This document shows positions 45,366 through 54,228 of a DNA stretch of 64,000 nt, in pieces. The notes beneath the pieces are model-generated. The model saw only the letters and a list, made by a program, of their open reading frames with translations. It was not told the DNA's origin and made no database searches. Source of the DNA: Roseiconus lacunae (GTDB taxonomy: Bacteria; Planctomycetota; Planctomycetia; Pirellulales; Pirellulaceae); contig NZ_VSZO01000001.1 in the NCBI RefSeq assembly GCF_008312935.1, forward strand, positions 1,178,001 to 1,242,000, read 5' to 3'. Each line of letters begins with the position of its first letter. Within the stretch, counting starts at the first letter, position 1. Made by a program: the position numbers and the translations under genes.

Positions 45366-45923
45366 ATGGGGGGCGAGTATCCGGGCTGGTTTCCGGAAAT
45401 GCATTCCTCGGTGCGGACAACGACAATGCTGTTGGAACAGACGCAACTGATTCAAAAAATCCCGATCTGCGGCGGTTTGAAGATTGAAACGTTGCGTTTC
45501 ATCTTGCAACAGTCCAGCGAGCTCGATCTCACCGCGGGCGAGTTTCTGTTCTACGAAGGTGACCCCGGGGACAGCCTGTTCGTGGTGCGATGCGGTTCGG
45601 TGGTCGTCGAGCGAGATTGGAAAGGCCAACCGATTGTTCTTGCCCGCGTCGGTCCGGGGGACTGTGTGGGGGAGATGTCGTTAATTGACTTTCAAAAACG
45701 CTTCGCATCCGTCCGTGCCGAAACAGACTGCTCGGTCGTGCGGATACCGTACATCGCTTTGACGAAGTTATGCAAAGTCGATGCCGAACAGTATGCGATG
45801 GTGATGATGAATCTCGGTCGCGAAGTCAGTCGTCGTTTGCGGATCGCCGGCGAACGGTTGTTTCGTTACCAACAAGAATTAGGGCATCACTGGTTTGATG
45901 ATGAACTTCAATATGATGCTTGA
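45366..45923 (+). CDS. Cyclic-nucleotide-binding-domain protein
   Basis: A 185-residue Crp/cNMP-binding-type sensory protein. The jelly-roll domain is visible as GEFLFYEGDPGDSLFVVRCGSV, then GPGDCVGEMSLID (phosphate-binding cassette region, lacking the usual Arg soon after Glu). There is no C-terminal HTH, so it is not a transcription factor by itself. The start is uncertain: ATGs at 45366, 45399 and 45426 are all in frame, and homologous regions begin near MLLEQTQLI (45426). It is alone, divergent from the propeller operon. Confidence 0.8.
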   Translation: MGGEYPGWFPEMHSSVRTTTMLLEQTQLIQKIPICGGLKIETLRFILQQSSELDLTAGEFLFYEGDPGDSLFVVRCGSVVVERDWKGQPIVLARVGPGDCVGEMSLIDFQKRFASVRAETDCSVVRIPYIALTKLCKVDAEQYAMVMMNLGREVSRRLRIAGERLFRYQQELGHHWFDDELQYDA

Positions 45924-46236
45924 TACGGCCCAGGATGCTTGGGCGATGTTGGGACTGTTCCTGCTGACCGTCACCGGGACGCCGACGTTGCTCGGCGCTG
46001 AAACCAAGCATCAAAACTTCATCGTGGTCTTTTGCCTCAATAGCTAGTTAGAAAACGGGGCCCGACGCTAGCGCGTTCGCGCTTACGCTTCTTAGACGCG
46101 TTTGTTTGGCGCATTCCTACGCCGATGCGTCGGGTTAAAAAACGTTCGTCTTTGGCCGGGCATTTAACGAACCTTGCAGGGGCGTTACGATTCTTTACCG
46201 ATGATCGATGCCTTCATTCAATCGAGCTGAGTTTTT
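45924..46236. other. Intergenic region with a dispersed palindromic stretch
   Basis: A 49-codon open frame (45898-46047) overlaps the end of the upstream gene and encodes a moderately hydrophobic peptide; its reality is doubtful. From about 46055 to 46140 there is a GC-rich stretch (CCCGACGCTAGCGCGTTCGC) with relatives at 28345 and around 39925-39990. No other gene is seen. Confidence 0.45.
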
Positions 46237-47481
46237 ATGAGCCTTGTGACCCACGGTGGTCCTTCTAGTCCCGCGTCTGATGCGATCAAGTATCTGCGTG
46301 ATCTGATTGCGTTCCCAACGGTCAGTTCCTCTAGCAACGTTGCAATCACCGACCATGTCGCGACGGTCTTGCGGCAACTTGGATTTGCGGTAACCAAGTC
46401 GACTTACCGGGACCGCGCCGGCGTCGAGAAAGCCAACTTGGTCGCGATCCGCCGACCGACGGGGCAAGTCACCGACAATACTGTCTCGCCGGACGCCGGA
46501 CCTGATCAGTCGCTCGCTGGAGGACTTGCCTATTTTTGCCATACCGATGTGGTTCCCGCTCAAAATTGGATCGGCCCAACGGATCTGTCCGGATCGGGGC
46601 GGCCTGACGCCGATCCGTTTCATGCTGTCGAATCGGAGGGGCGGATCTATGGCCGTGGTGCCTGCGACATGAAGGGGTCGCTGGCGGCAATGCTGGCCGC
46701 CGCGTGCCGTGTTTCGCACGAAAGTCAACGTCGGCCGATCTGGATCGTTTGTACCGCCGACGAAGAAGTCGGTTTCGATGGTGCGAAGTATCTCGCCGAT
46801 CATTGCACCGCGTTTGCCGAACTGGTTCGTTACGATCCGGTGTCGATCATCGGTGAACCGACCGAGTTGCAGGTCGTCCACGCACACAAAGGAATCCGGG
46901 GAATCAAGTTACAAGCAACAGGCAAAGCGGGGCATAGCGCGACAGACTTCGGCAGGAACGCAAATGAATCGATGGTGCCCGTATTGCAGACTCTACTCGA
47001 GATCTGTCAGCGGACGCGACGTGAAACGACGTTGCTTGACGATCGGTTCGAACCACCGGTGCTTTCCTGGAACTTTGGCGTCAGCGATCATGCCCGCGCG
47101 ATCAACATCACACCCGATCGTAGCGATGCCTGGGTTAGCTTTCGCCCGATGCCGAACATTGATGGGCAACAGCTGATCGACGAAGTGACCGAAGTGGCAA
47201 CCCAGCACGGTGTAAGTGCCGAGGTCATTGACGGTTGTGCCCCAATGTGGACGTCACCCGAAACCGCTGCCGTGAAGATGATGGAAACACTCTCGGGCAG
47301 TCAGGCAAGAACGGTCAGCTATGCCACCGACGGTGGTGTCTGGAATCAGTTGAACCAGAGGATCGTGATCGGGCCGGGCAGCATCGCCCAAGCCCACACG
47401 GTCGACGAATGGATCACGATTGAACAACTTGAGCTGGGTGTCAGACTTTACGAGCGTTCACTGCAGCAGTGGGCCTGTTGA
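46237..47481 (+). CDS. M20-family deacetylase, acetylornithine deacetylase-like
   Basis: A 414-residue zinc hydrolase of the M20 family. Metal-ligand motifs are visible: FCHTDVVPA (His), GRGACDMKGS (bridging Asp) and TADEEVGFDGA (catalytic Glu and ligand); GEPTELQVVHAHKGIRG begins the dimerisation domain, typical of ArgE/DapE. AHTVDEWITIEQLE at the end carries the last His ligand. ArgE (acetylornithine deacetylase) is the best fit, but succinyl-diaminopimelate desuccinylase or a related amidase cannot be excluded. Monocistronic. Confidence 0.85.
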   Translation: MSLVTHGGPSSPASDAIKYLRDLIAFPTVSSSSNVAITDHVATVLRQLGFAVTKSTYRDRAGVEKANLVAIRRPTGQVTDNTVSPDAGPDQSLAGGLAYFCHTDVVPAQNWIGPTDLSGSGRPDADPFHAVESEGRIYGRGACDMKGSLAAMLAAACRVSHESQRRPIWIVCTADEEVGFDGAKYLADHCTAFAELVRYDPVSIIGEPTELQVVHAHKGIRGIKLQATGKAGHSATDFGRNANESMVPVLQTLLEICQRTRRETTLLDDRFEPPVLSWNFGVSDHARAINITPDRSDAWVSFRPMPNIDGQQLIDEVTEVATQHGVSAEVIDGCAPMWTSPETAAVKMMETLSGSQARTVSYATDGGVWNQLNQRIVIGPGSIAQAHTVDEWITIEQLELGVRLYERSLQQWAC

Positions 47482-47530
47482 AGATAACCGTCGTTAGGCG
47501 GTCAGTTGTTCACGCGTGCGGTCGTTTTGG

Positions 47531-47782
47531 TTACACGTCGAGGCTGATTGCCGAGTCGATCACGAGGCTGGGGATGCCGCCGCGCACGGGATACAAATAC
47601 TCACCGCTTTCGCTGACAAGTCCCCCCTGCAGGCCTTCCTCGACAAGCTGATCGGAGCGATCCCGCACCTCGCGACGAGAAATTTTTTCGTTTAACGCGG
47701 CCAGCACCTCAGGCTCGATTGGATGCAGGGTTTGCCCTGAAATCGGGCAGCGAATCCACTTCAGCAGCTTGTCATCAATCAT
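47531..47782 (-). CDS. Trm112-like small protein
   Basis: An 83-residue protein of the Trm112/YcaR family, small zinc-binding-type activators of methyltransferases. Core motifs are LLKWIRCPISGQTL near the start and YLYPVRGGIPSLV near the end. Only one Cys is retained in the first motif, so zinc binding is doubtful. The ATG at 47782 (MIDDKLLKW) matches the family start; six extra codons upstream lack support. Partner unknown. Confidence 0.8.
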   Translation of the reverse strand: MIDDKLLKWIRCPISGQTLHPIEPEVLAALNEKISRREVRDRSDQLVEEGLQGGLVSESGEYLYPVRGGIPSLVIDSAISLDV

Positions 47783-47919
47783 CAATTTTGCAGACCCCAC
47801 CAGGTATTGTTCGAGTTGGCTATCAGTTAATCCGATTTTGGGAAAGAAGCAAATCCTGTTCTTCTCATAAACAAAGGATTGACGCTGGGAAGGGATTCCG
47901 GCGGGGAGTGAATTTGAGC

Positions 47920-48687
47920 ATGAACGTTAGTAAAGCGGAACTGTGGCGGCATTTGGCAGCAGGCTGTGTTGTCGCGGCCAGTGCGATCGTCGTGAGCCCG
48001 GTGGTCAACGGACAAGTCGTTGGCAGCCAAATGAAAACGGATCCAGAGACCGGCGACATCTATCGCGAAACAACGCGCCAGGTCGTCCGTCCCGTCGTTG
48101 ACGAACGCATGGAGACACAGACGTACTACCGTCCAGAAACCGTTAAAGAAACCCGGCCGGAATATCGCACCAACTACACGCCGGTGACCCAAATTCGCTG
48201 GATGCCCTATTGGGAGGGGCGTTGGAATCCGTTCCGTCAGCCAACCGTTGCATATCGGCAAGTCCCCGTCACCCACTGGGAAGCTCGTAGCGAAGTCGTT
48301 GACCGAACGACCTATCGCACGCAATACGTTGCCGAACAACGCCAGGTTCCACATCGGATCACACGTTACGAAACCAACTACGAGAAAGACCTGCAGTTGG
48401 TCGCCCGTGGCAAAGACGTCCCCAAGATCAGCGCTTCGGTCGCCTCACGATTGGTCCCGATGAATAGCAGCAGCACCGTCGGCATTCCGGCATCGACCGT
48501 TAGCACTCCAACGGCAATGGTTGCTAGCAATACCGTTGGTCGTTCGACCAGTGCACCGCCGATGCGGAATTCGAACCAATCGGGGATGCGGACGCACAAC
48601 CTGGCGCCGAGCGATCCGTATGCCGCCCCCGGTGCCGCGGTACCTTCGACGATCGCAACCGTTCCGGCGTTCACGCAGTATCGTTAG
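47920..48687 (+). CDS. Secreted Tyr/Arg-rich planctomycete protein
   Basis: A 255-residue exported protein. The ATG at 47920 opens a signal peptide (ending near VVNGQ). A GTG at 47908 is an in-frame alternative start. The mature part has irregular repeats rich in Tyr, Arg, Thr and Val, for example YYRPETVKETRPEYRTNYT and TYRTQYVAEQRQVPHRITRY, and then a low-complexity Ser/Thr/Pro tail. Such YxxR-type repeats occur in several planctomycete surface proteins. I recognise no enzymatic domain. Confidence 0.65.
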   Translation: MNVSKAELWRHLAAGCVVAASAIVVSPVVNGQVVGSQMKTDPETGDIYRETTRQVVRPVVDERMETQTYYRPETVKETRPEYRTNYTPVTQIRWMPYWEGRWNPFRQPTVAYRQVPVTHWEARSEVVDRTTYRTQYVAEQRQVPHRITRYETNYEKDLQLVARGKDVPKISASVASRLVPMNSSSTVGIPASTVSTPTAMVASNTVGRSTSAPPMRNSNQSGMRTHNLAPSDPYAAPGAAVPSTIATVPAFTQYR

Positions 48688-48810
48688 GAGCCGCGTCCAG
48701 ATTTCGAAATGAGGCACTTCCCGTAATAGAAGCCGCGGAGGCTTTCGCTATCCAAAGATCAAGACAAGACGAAGCGCCAATACCTCGTTCTATTTGAAAA
48801 GAAGATTACG

Positions 48811-48853
48811 GGTTCGGCTCATCAGCCGACGCGCGTTAGTCCCGGTTAGGTGA
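48811..48853 (+). repeat. Dispersed intergenic repeat (family B), partial copy
   Basis: GGTTCGGCTCATCAGCCGAC and the following CGCGTTAGTCCCGG match the inverted half of repeat family B at 51714-51764. It lies between two convergent genes. Confidence 0.6.
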
Positions 48854-48877
48854 CAGTGACCGAGGCTGACGCAAACG

Positions 48878-49267
48878 TTATTCTGTCGAATGATCATCAG
48901 CTGCCGGAGTCACTTCGGCAGCTTTTTGTTTGCGCACCGCGATGAAGCTTTGGATAAACGCATAGAGCGCCCATGCGGTTGTCGCCAGCATCACGACAAC
49001 ACGTAGGATTGCCATCGTGTCGCCGCGACCGATTGCACCTTTCAGTGGCATGGCCAAGCCCAACAAGATCAACAAGGTGACCAGCACCGCGATGTGCGCG
49101 ATCGCCTTGTTTTTGCTGCGAACGCCAGGGTTGCATAACAGCAAAATTCCGCCGAATACGACCGGGATCAACGCGGTTGCCGAAGGGGTTTCTGATCCGA
49201 AGTAACCCCACAAGCCCAACACCACCAAGACGATCGCGTTGAGCAGACTGATATTGCCAATGTTCAT
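48878..49267 (-). CDS. Small multi-pass membrane protein
   Basis: A 129-residue inner-membrane protein with four hydrophobic helices (ISLLNAIVLVVLGLWGYF, ALIPVVFGGILLLC, IAHIAVLVTLLILLGLAM, AILRVVVMLATTAWALYAFI) and a soluble polar tail ending in HSTE. Similar small integral membrane proteins are widespread in planctomycetes without a known function. It is upstream of nothing on its strand; the Usp gene precedes it by 32 bp, so the two could be co-transcribed. Confidence 0.75.
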   Translation of the reverse strand: MNIGNISLLNAIVLVVLGLWGYFGSETPSATALIPVVFGGILLLCNPGVRSKNKAIAHIAVLVTLLILLGLAMPLKGAIGRGDTMAILRVVVMLATTAWALYAFIQSFIAVRKQKAAEVTPAADDHSTE

Positions 49268-49299
49268 GGATGAAAGCCTAGAAGCTGAAAACGTTTGAA

Positions 49300-50244
49300 T
49301 TATTCGGTCGATGTCTCAACATGACCGGGGATGACCAGCACCGGATGGGGGCTGCGGCGAATCCGATCATGGGCGAAACCTTGACCGTATCGATCGTCCA
49401 CTTCCAGCGGCAAGACGATCAGCAAGCGGTCTTGGTTTTGCATCGGGTTGGGCGGTGAAATCTCACCCGCCAACGGGCGGAGATGATAACTTCGCGAGAG
49501 CGAGGTCGCGGTCTTTGCCATCGCTTGATGGATGGCGTGGTGGGCTTTGGTAAGCGCTTCGGTGAACGATTCGTTGTCCAGCGTCGTTTCTTCGGACAGG
49601 GCTTCGACGATCGAACGAATGTTTTCGAACTGTTCTTTTTCGATCACCAAATTCAGCCCGACGGTGCCACGTTCGGCCGACAAGCCGAACGCCCACGCGG
49701 CGGCTCGGGGGACGACATCGCATTCGCTGCCGACGACGACCGAGACTTGATTGACACATTCGCCAAGGGTTTGATCATTTCGGCGGATGACCAGCATTGG
49801 CACTGCACACCGAGAGAGCAGGACATCGATCACGGTGCCGGCGCTATCGGTGCCGACTTTTTCGAGGTCGCGTCCGAAGGGGCAGGGAAGAATGACCATG
49901 TCGACGTCATGTGACTTGAGTGCCGCCAAGACTTTGTCGTAAGGTTCTTCGCCTTCGGCCTTGATTGGCCGCGATCCGGTGACTCGATCGATCACCGCCG
50001 CGGTGATGTCATCTTCGCCGGAAATTCGCCCGTCGAGTACAAGTGTTTCGGTATTAAAACGCTCGCGCAGGTAAGCGACCGAATCGATCGCGGTGGCATC
50101 TTGCGGCGAACCGTCGAGAACGAGCAAAACGCGTGAGGGTTGAATCGGGGTGATCGCGGCGGCTTCCCCGACTTGCGATTTTTCGAACATCCGCATGGCC
50201 GCATCGACTTCGCGACCGAGGTCGTCTTGTTGCGATTCTGACAT
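49300..50244 (-). CDS. Tandem universal-stress-protein-like protein
   Basis: A 314-residue cytoplasmic protein with two Usp-like alpha/beta domains. The first (about residues 37-155) has SRVLLVLDGSPQDATAIDSV and the hydrophobic end AVPMLVIRR; the second (about 165-305) ends in PHPVLVIPG. A canonical ATP-binding G-2x-G-9x-G-S/T motif is not obvious, so ATP binding is uncertain. Probably a stress-response sensor or chaperone. Co-directional with the small membrane protein downstream. Confidence 0.78.
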   Translation of the reverse strand: MSESQQDDLGREVDAAMRMFEKSQVGEAAAITPIQPSRVLLVLDGSPQDATAIDSVAYLRERFNTETLVLDGRISGEDDITAAVIDRVTGSRPIKAEGEEPYDKVLAALKSHDVDMVILPCPFGRDLEKVGTDSAGTVIDVLLSRCAVPMLVIRRNDQTLGECVNQVSVVVGSECDVVPRAAAWAFGLSAERGTVGLNLVIEKEQFENIRSIVEALSEETTLDNESFTEALTKAHHAIHQAMAKTATSLSRSYHLRPLAGEISPPNPMQNQDRLLIVLPLEVDDRYGQGFAHDRIRRSPHPVLVIPGHVETSTE

Positions 50245-50350
50245 GAAAGCTGTCGGACTGGTGTTGGAACCGAGAGGAACAATGACAGCTCACAAATGTA
50301 ACAGGCTTGCCGATCGACCGTTAGACGCCGCGACGAAACCGATGTCACGA

Positions 50351-51352
50351 TCACTGCGTCAGTTTTCGTGATGCGTCGGCATAGTCCAGCACGGTGACTC
50401 GTACGGGCATCGGTAGCTTGGCAATTTCTTTGTCGGTGTGTGGATCGGCAGTCCCACCGATGACTCGCTGATACCAGTGTGCGGGTCGGTCATCCTGAGA
50501 TTTCCGATCGGCCATCGGAATCAGCGTTTTGCGAATCCAGTCGGCAAGCGTGGCACCCCCGGAATTATCTCGTGACATCTCGGCAAGCTTATGATCCAGC
50601 TGCGCCAGACGCATCGCGATTTCGGCCGCCTTGGCGTCTTTCTCTTGGTGGACGGCGACGACGAACTGTTGCGTGTGGATGTCCAGCAGTTTTTCGTCAC
50701 CGAAAAGTGGCTTATTGGTTCCTTTGGCGACGACCGTGACGTCGACCAATCCCCCTCGCCATCCGGTGGGAACGGCGAAAGAGACTTGAAAAATCTTTTC
50801 GCCCTCGAGCACTTGCTGGGCGGTCCAACGCAGCTTGAAGTACACGCCACGTCCCCGGTCGGTGGTGCCCGACGCGACGACGGCTTGCATCGGGGCATGC
50901 TTGGTGAACTGCGAAGCGTCGGAGTCTTTGTCGCTCGAATCGGCACCCAAGTGGCCTCCGCCGAATGGATGGTAACTGCCGTCGACGTTGACACCGATGT
51001 TGTCGGTGGTCTCGCGTTTTTGGGTAATCGAGATCGGTCCGGCGTAGTCGGTTTCCAACTCGGTTTTTGGCAAGAAGCCGACCACGGGGTGCTGATCTCG
51101 CGTCGCGCACTTGACCAGTAGATGATCGATCGGCGGCGTCGATCCGGAGCGGCGAGTGGTGTCAACGATCAGCGAAGAAAGTGGTAAAGCGACGGTGACT
51201 TCGCGGTGGCCGCTGGATGCACTGGTTTCGACCGCCGGGACAACCGCAGGCATATCAAATCGCACAATCGGTGTTTCTGCGAACACGCCCTGGTGAGAGA
51301 ACACGCTTAGAAAAACAACCAGTGAAATGCCTTTCGCAAGTTGCACGTCCAT
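50351..51352 (-). CDS. Secreted protein of unknown function
   Basis: A 333-residue exported protein with a signal peptide (ending near VFA). It contains repeated beta-rich segments (SGHREVTVALPLSSLIVDT, YHPFGGGHLGADSSDKDSD) and a helical C-terminus (EIAMRLAQLDHKLAEM). I recognise no family. It may be specific to Pirellulaceae. The upstream region (51353-51972) is long and repeat-rich. Confidence 0.65.
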   Translation of the reverse strand: MDVQLAKGISLVVFLSVFSHQGVFAETPIVRFDMPAVVPAVETSASSGHREVTVALPLSSLIVDTTRRSGSTPPIDHLLVKCATRDQHPVVGFLPKTELETDYAGPISITQKRETTDNIGVNVDGSYHPFGGGHLGADSSDKDSDASQFTKHAPMQAVVASGTTDRGRGVYFKLRWTAQQVLEGEKIFQVSFAVPTGWRGGLVDVTVVAKGTNKPLFGDEKLLDIHTQQFVVAVHQEKDAKAAEIAMRLAQLDHKLAEMSRDNSGGATLADWIRKTLIPMADRKSQDDRPAHWYQRVIGGTADPHTDKEIAKLPMPVRVTVLDYADASRKLTQ

Positions 51353-51972
51353 CTCAGTTTTACTCCTGTCTTCGCTGAAAACGTTAACCGGAGTCGTTCC
51401 GTTGGTTGATCGCGATCAGTTCCCTTGATCGGTGTGGTTCCATAGGTTTGACGCCGTTGATATTCAGGTCCGTTTGGCGGCGTCGGCAATGTGATGATTA
51501 AAGCGATGGCATCACTTGGCAAGGGAGTGAACGGTTCATGCGATGGGGCAGTTGATCGCGCGGTGCTTGGCAGAGTACCCAAACGATGACCTGTGAAACA
51601 CGGCCGCCGCACGTTACCGTGCCTATCATCACGCCGAACGGGGCAGTGGCCGAGAAGCAATTTCGATTACCCGCAGGCTAGCACTCCATCGAGACCAAAT
51701 GTTCGGGTTCGGCTTATCAGCCATTGGGCGTTAGCCCCGGTTCATCAGCCGACGGGTGTTAGCACCGGTGATTGCACCGAAACCGTGGCGAACGCCATGC
51801 GGCAAATCCTCATTTCAGAGGTGACGAAGCACTAGTTTTTGCGGCTGACGCGTTCGATTTCCGAGCATCCGAATCCAGGAAGGAGCGACAACACGCTAGA
51901 GCGGCAGTGAGTGATTGACACGACACATCGGCAAGCGAGTGCCGAACCGTGAAACATTCCTCCAGATCGGTG
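51353..51972. other. Intergenic region with a family B repeat
   Basis: About 620 bp between two minus-strand genes. 51714-51802 holds a repeat with two inverted halves related to 57463-57530 (see repeat entry). No convincing gene; the short open frames have no motifs. Confidence 0.5.
51714..51802 (-). repeat. Dispersed intergenic repeat (family B), most complete copy
   Basis: Contains GGCTTATCAGCC then two GCGTTAGC / GTGTTAGC blocks and, in inverted orientation, the CGTGGCGAACGCCATGCGGC core found at 57511-57530. It lies between genes only. Confidence 0.65.
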
Positions 51973-51973
51973 C

Positions 51974-52555
51974 TCAGCTATGCATCCGAGCTAGTGGACT
52001 TCCCTTGGCAATGATGGCAGTCTCTTGAGTGGACAGTTGGTCCAGACGATCCATCACCGTCTTGCGCGAGGCGAACTGTTCGGCGAGCTTGACGTAGGTC
52101 GTGTGATGGCGTGCTTCGGATTCGAACAAACCTTCATAGAAGGTCGCGAGTTCTTCGTCGCGGTCGCGAATGTGTTCGGCGAGCAGGCGGAAACGCTCGC
52201 AGCTTCGCGCTTCGATCAGCGAAGCGATTAGTAATCGATCGACCGCGCGGTGGGGTTCTTGGGGCCGAGTCAACGAGTTGAGTTCGCGACCATAGTGTCC
52301 ACTTTGCAATCGTTGGAAGACAATCGAGCGTTTCTCTAGCAGGTCGAGAACCATAAAGTAATGCTCCAGTTCCTCCTCCACGATCCTCGCCATCTCTTCA
52401 CAGAGTTTGCGATTTTCGGTGTAAGAATTCATCAAGCTCATTGCGGTCGAGGCGGCTTTTCGTTCGCAATGGGCGTGGTCGATTAAAACTTCGTCCAAGT
52501 TCTCGTCGACTTGTGCCAACCAACGCGTGGTCGATTCGGATTGGAGATGCAGCAT
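51974..52555 (-). CDS. miaE: tRNA-(ms2io6A)-hydroxylase, MiaE-type
   Basis: A 193-residue ferritin-like di-iron enzyme that hydroxylates ms2i6A37 in tRNA. Iron-ligand motifs are visible: DHAHCERKAAS (residues 26-36), EEELEHY (60-66), IEARSCERFRLLA and ESEARHH. Length fits MiaE. It is upstream-adjacent to nothing on its strand, with ftsY 115 bp further up, so co-transcription with ftsY is possible. Confidence 0.9.
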   Translation of the reverse strand: MLHLQSESTTRWLAQVDENLDEVLIDHAHCERKAASTAMSLMNSYTENRKLCEEMARIVEEELEHYFMVLDLLEKRSIVFQRLQSGHYGRELNSLTRPQEPHRAVDRLLIASLIEARSCERFRLLAEHIRDRDEELATFYEGLFESEARHHTTYVKLAEQFASRKTVMDRLDQLSTQETAIIAKGSPLARMHS

Positions 52556-52670
52556 GACAGAGTTCCTATTCGACGAATGCGATTACTCACACCCTGTCGC
52601 TTTCGGGCAGAGGAGGGACAACCGACAGTCGCCGGCGGGCGTGACGACCGGTCGATGGGAGTGCGAAGGA

Positions 52671-53690
52671 TCAATCCGCAAATAAAGCTTTGGCAAAACT
52701 ATCGGCATCGAATTTTGCAATGTCTTCGATGCCTTCGCCGAGGCCGACAAATTTCACCGGCAGCGAGAACTGGCGGCGAATTGGCAGGATCACACCACCG
52801 CGTGCCGAGCCGTCGAGCTTCGCAAGTACAATACCGGTGCATCCGGCTGCCTCGCTAAACCCTTTGGCTTGGCTAAGCGCGTTTTGCCCGGCAGTCGCAT
52901 CGAGTACCAGCAGCACTTCGTCGGGTTCACGGCCGAGTTTCTTTTCGACTACGCGGCGAATCTTTTCCAGTTCCTGCATCAGATTGGACTGGGTTTGCAG
53001 GCGGCCGGCGGTATCGATGATCGCCACATCGGCTCCGGACTGCAGGGCTTTATCGACCGTCTGAAACGCGACGCTGGCCGGATCGGCACCTTGTTTTCCG
53101 GTCACGATGTCGCAGCCGATGCGTTCCGACCAGATGGTTAGTTGTTGAACGGCGGCGGCGCGAAAGGTATCGCCGGCGCCGAGTACGACCTTCTTGCCGC
53201 TGGTGGTCAAGAAATGAGCGACCTTACCGATCGACGTTGTTTTGCCGCTTCCGTTGACACCGACGACCAAGACGACACTGGGGGGATCACCAAGATTCAG
53301 TGGCGCCTCGTCCTGGCGGAGCATCGTCCGCGTTTGCTCGGTAATCGACTCGATCACGTCATTGAGTTGGACTTTGCGGCCGCGGTATTGTTTCGCGACT
53401 TCGTCCCGCAGTTCCTCAGCCGGTCCGGCACCCATGTCGGTGCGGATCAATTTCGCGAATAGTTCTCCCAGGAACTCGTCGTCGACCAAGCGGCCCTCGT
53501 CCTTGAACAGGTCACGAATGTCGGTGTTCAGGGTGCGACGGGTTTTCTCCAAACCACTGCGGAAGCGACCGAAGAGGCCGCCTGTGTCGGCGGCCTCAGG
53601 CGAATCGTCGGAGGGGGCCGAATTCGAATCGCCAGGTGTATTGGGGGGCGAGGAGTCGTCGGATTTCTTTTTTGAACGCCAAAAAGCCAT
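52671..53690 (-). CDS. ftsY: Signal recognition particle receptor FtsY
   Basis: A 339-residue SRP-GTPase that docks ribosome-SRP complexes at the membrane. The A domain is short and acidic (residues 1-40), followed by the N domain. The G domain carries GVNGSGKT (144-151), the DTFRAAAVQQL and DTAGRLQTQSNLM motifs and the TKLDG-type AKLDGSARGG. Gly-Ser in G1 is a minor departure from the usual Gly-Thr-Gly. Start at the ATG 53690. Confidence 0.96.
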   Translation of the reverse strand: MAFWRSKKKSDDSSPPNTPGDSNSAPSDDSPEAADTGGLFGRFRSGLEKTRRTLNTDIRDLFKDEGRLVDDEFLGELFAKLIRTDMGAGPAEELRDEVAKQYRGRKVQLNDVIESITEQTRTMLRQDEAPLNLGDPPSVVLVVGVNGSGKTTSIGKVAHFLTTSGKKVVLGAGDTFRAAAVQQLTIWSERIGCDIVTGKQGADPASVAFQTVDKALQSGADVAIIDTAGRLQTQSNLMQELEKIRRVVEKKLGREPDEVLLVLDATAGQNALSQAKGFSEAAGCTGIVLAKLDGSARGGVILPIRRQFSLPVKFVGLGEGIEDIAKFDADSFAKALFAD

Positions 53691-53735
53691 AGGAGGTGTC
53701 TGTACTCGAACTGTCGGGGGGCTGGCTGATGCGAG

Positions 53736-53924
53736 CTAAAGTTTGCCGGATATCCCGGCGCCGCGATACCGGTCACTCGCCCGCCGTCTAATTTCGGTCA
53801 GCATGAAGGCGGTGTAAATGCCACCGCGGCCAAAGTCACTGCGATCGAAAAAGTTTATCTGATAAGGCGGGTCGTCGCAGTCCGAGCACACCGACCGACG
53901 AATCTCGCGGGCTTCACAATTCAT
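53736..53924 (-). CDS. Possible small protein upstream of ftsY
   Basis: An open frame of 62 codons from the ATG at 53924 (MNCEAREIRRSVCSDC), rich in charged residues and Cys, co-directional with ftsY and 45 bp upstream of it. No family recognised and no clear ribosome binding site. Its existence as a gene is doubtful. Confidence 0.28.
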   Translation of the reverse strand: MNCEAREIRRSVCSDCDDPPYQINFFDRSDFGRGGIYTAFMLTEIRRRASDRYRGAGISGKL

Positions 53925-54228
53925 CTGTTTTGACCCCAAAACAATCCTCCCGCTTCCCGATAACGCTGGTGACGACAGAGGCGACGCGTCAGAAGGTCAA
54001 GTCGCAGCTCCAGCAAGGAATTCTTTTGGGCAACCACGAAAACGCAGATTCGCATTCGCTGAATTCGCGCTTTGTGGGCGGACGAAAGGACAAGCGATTG
54101 TTCGGAGAGGTGCTGGCCCGACCAATTGAGGGTCGCAACGGCCCGCGTACCTTGGTCGCGGGCGTTACTCGTTGTTGCCCTGCCCTTTTATCACACCCAG
54201 AAAATGGAATTCGGGAGAATTTAAAGCG

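Noticed and set aside
45366-45923. A Crp-type transcription regulator
   Set aside because: Only the cyclic-nucleotide-binding fold is present; the C-terminus has no helix-turn-helix.
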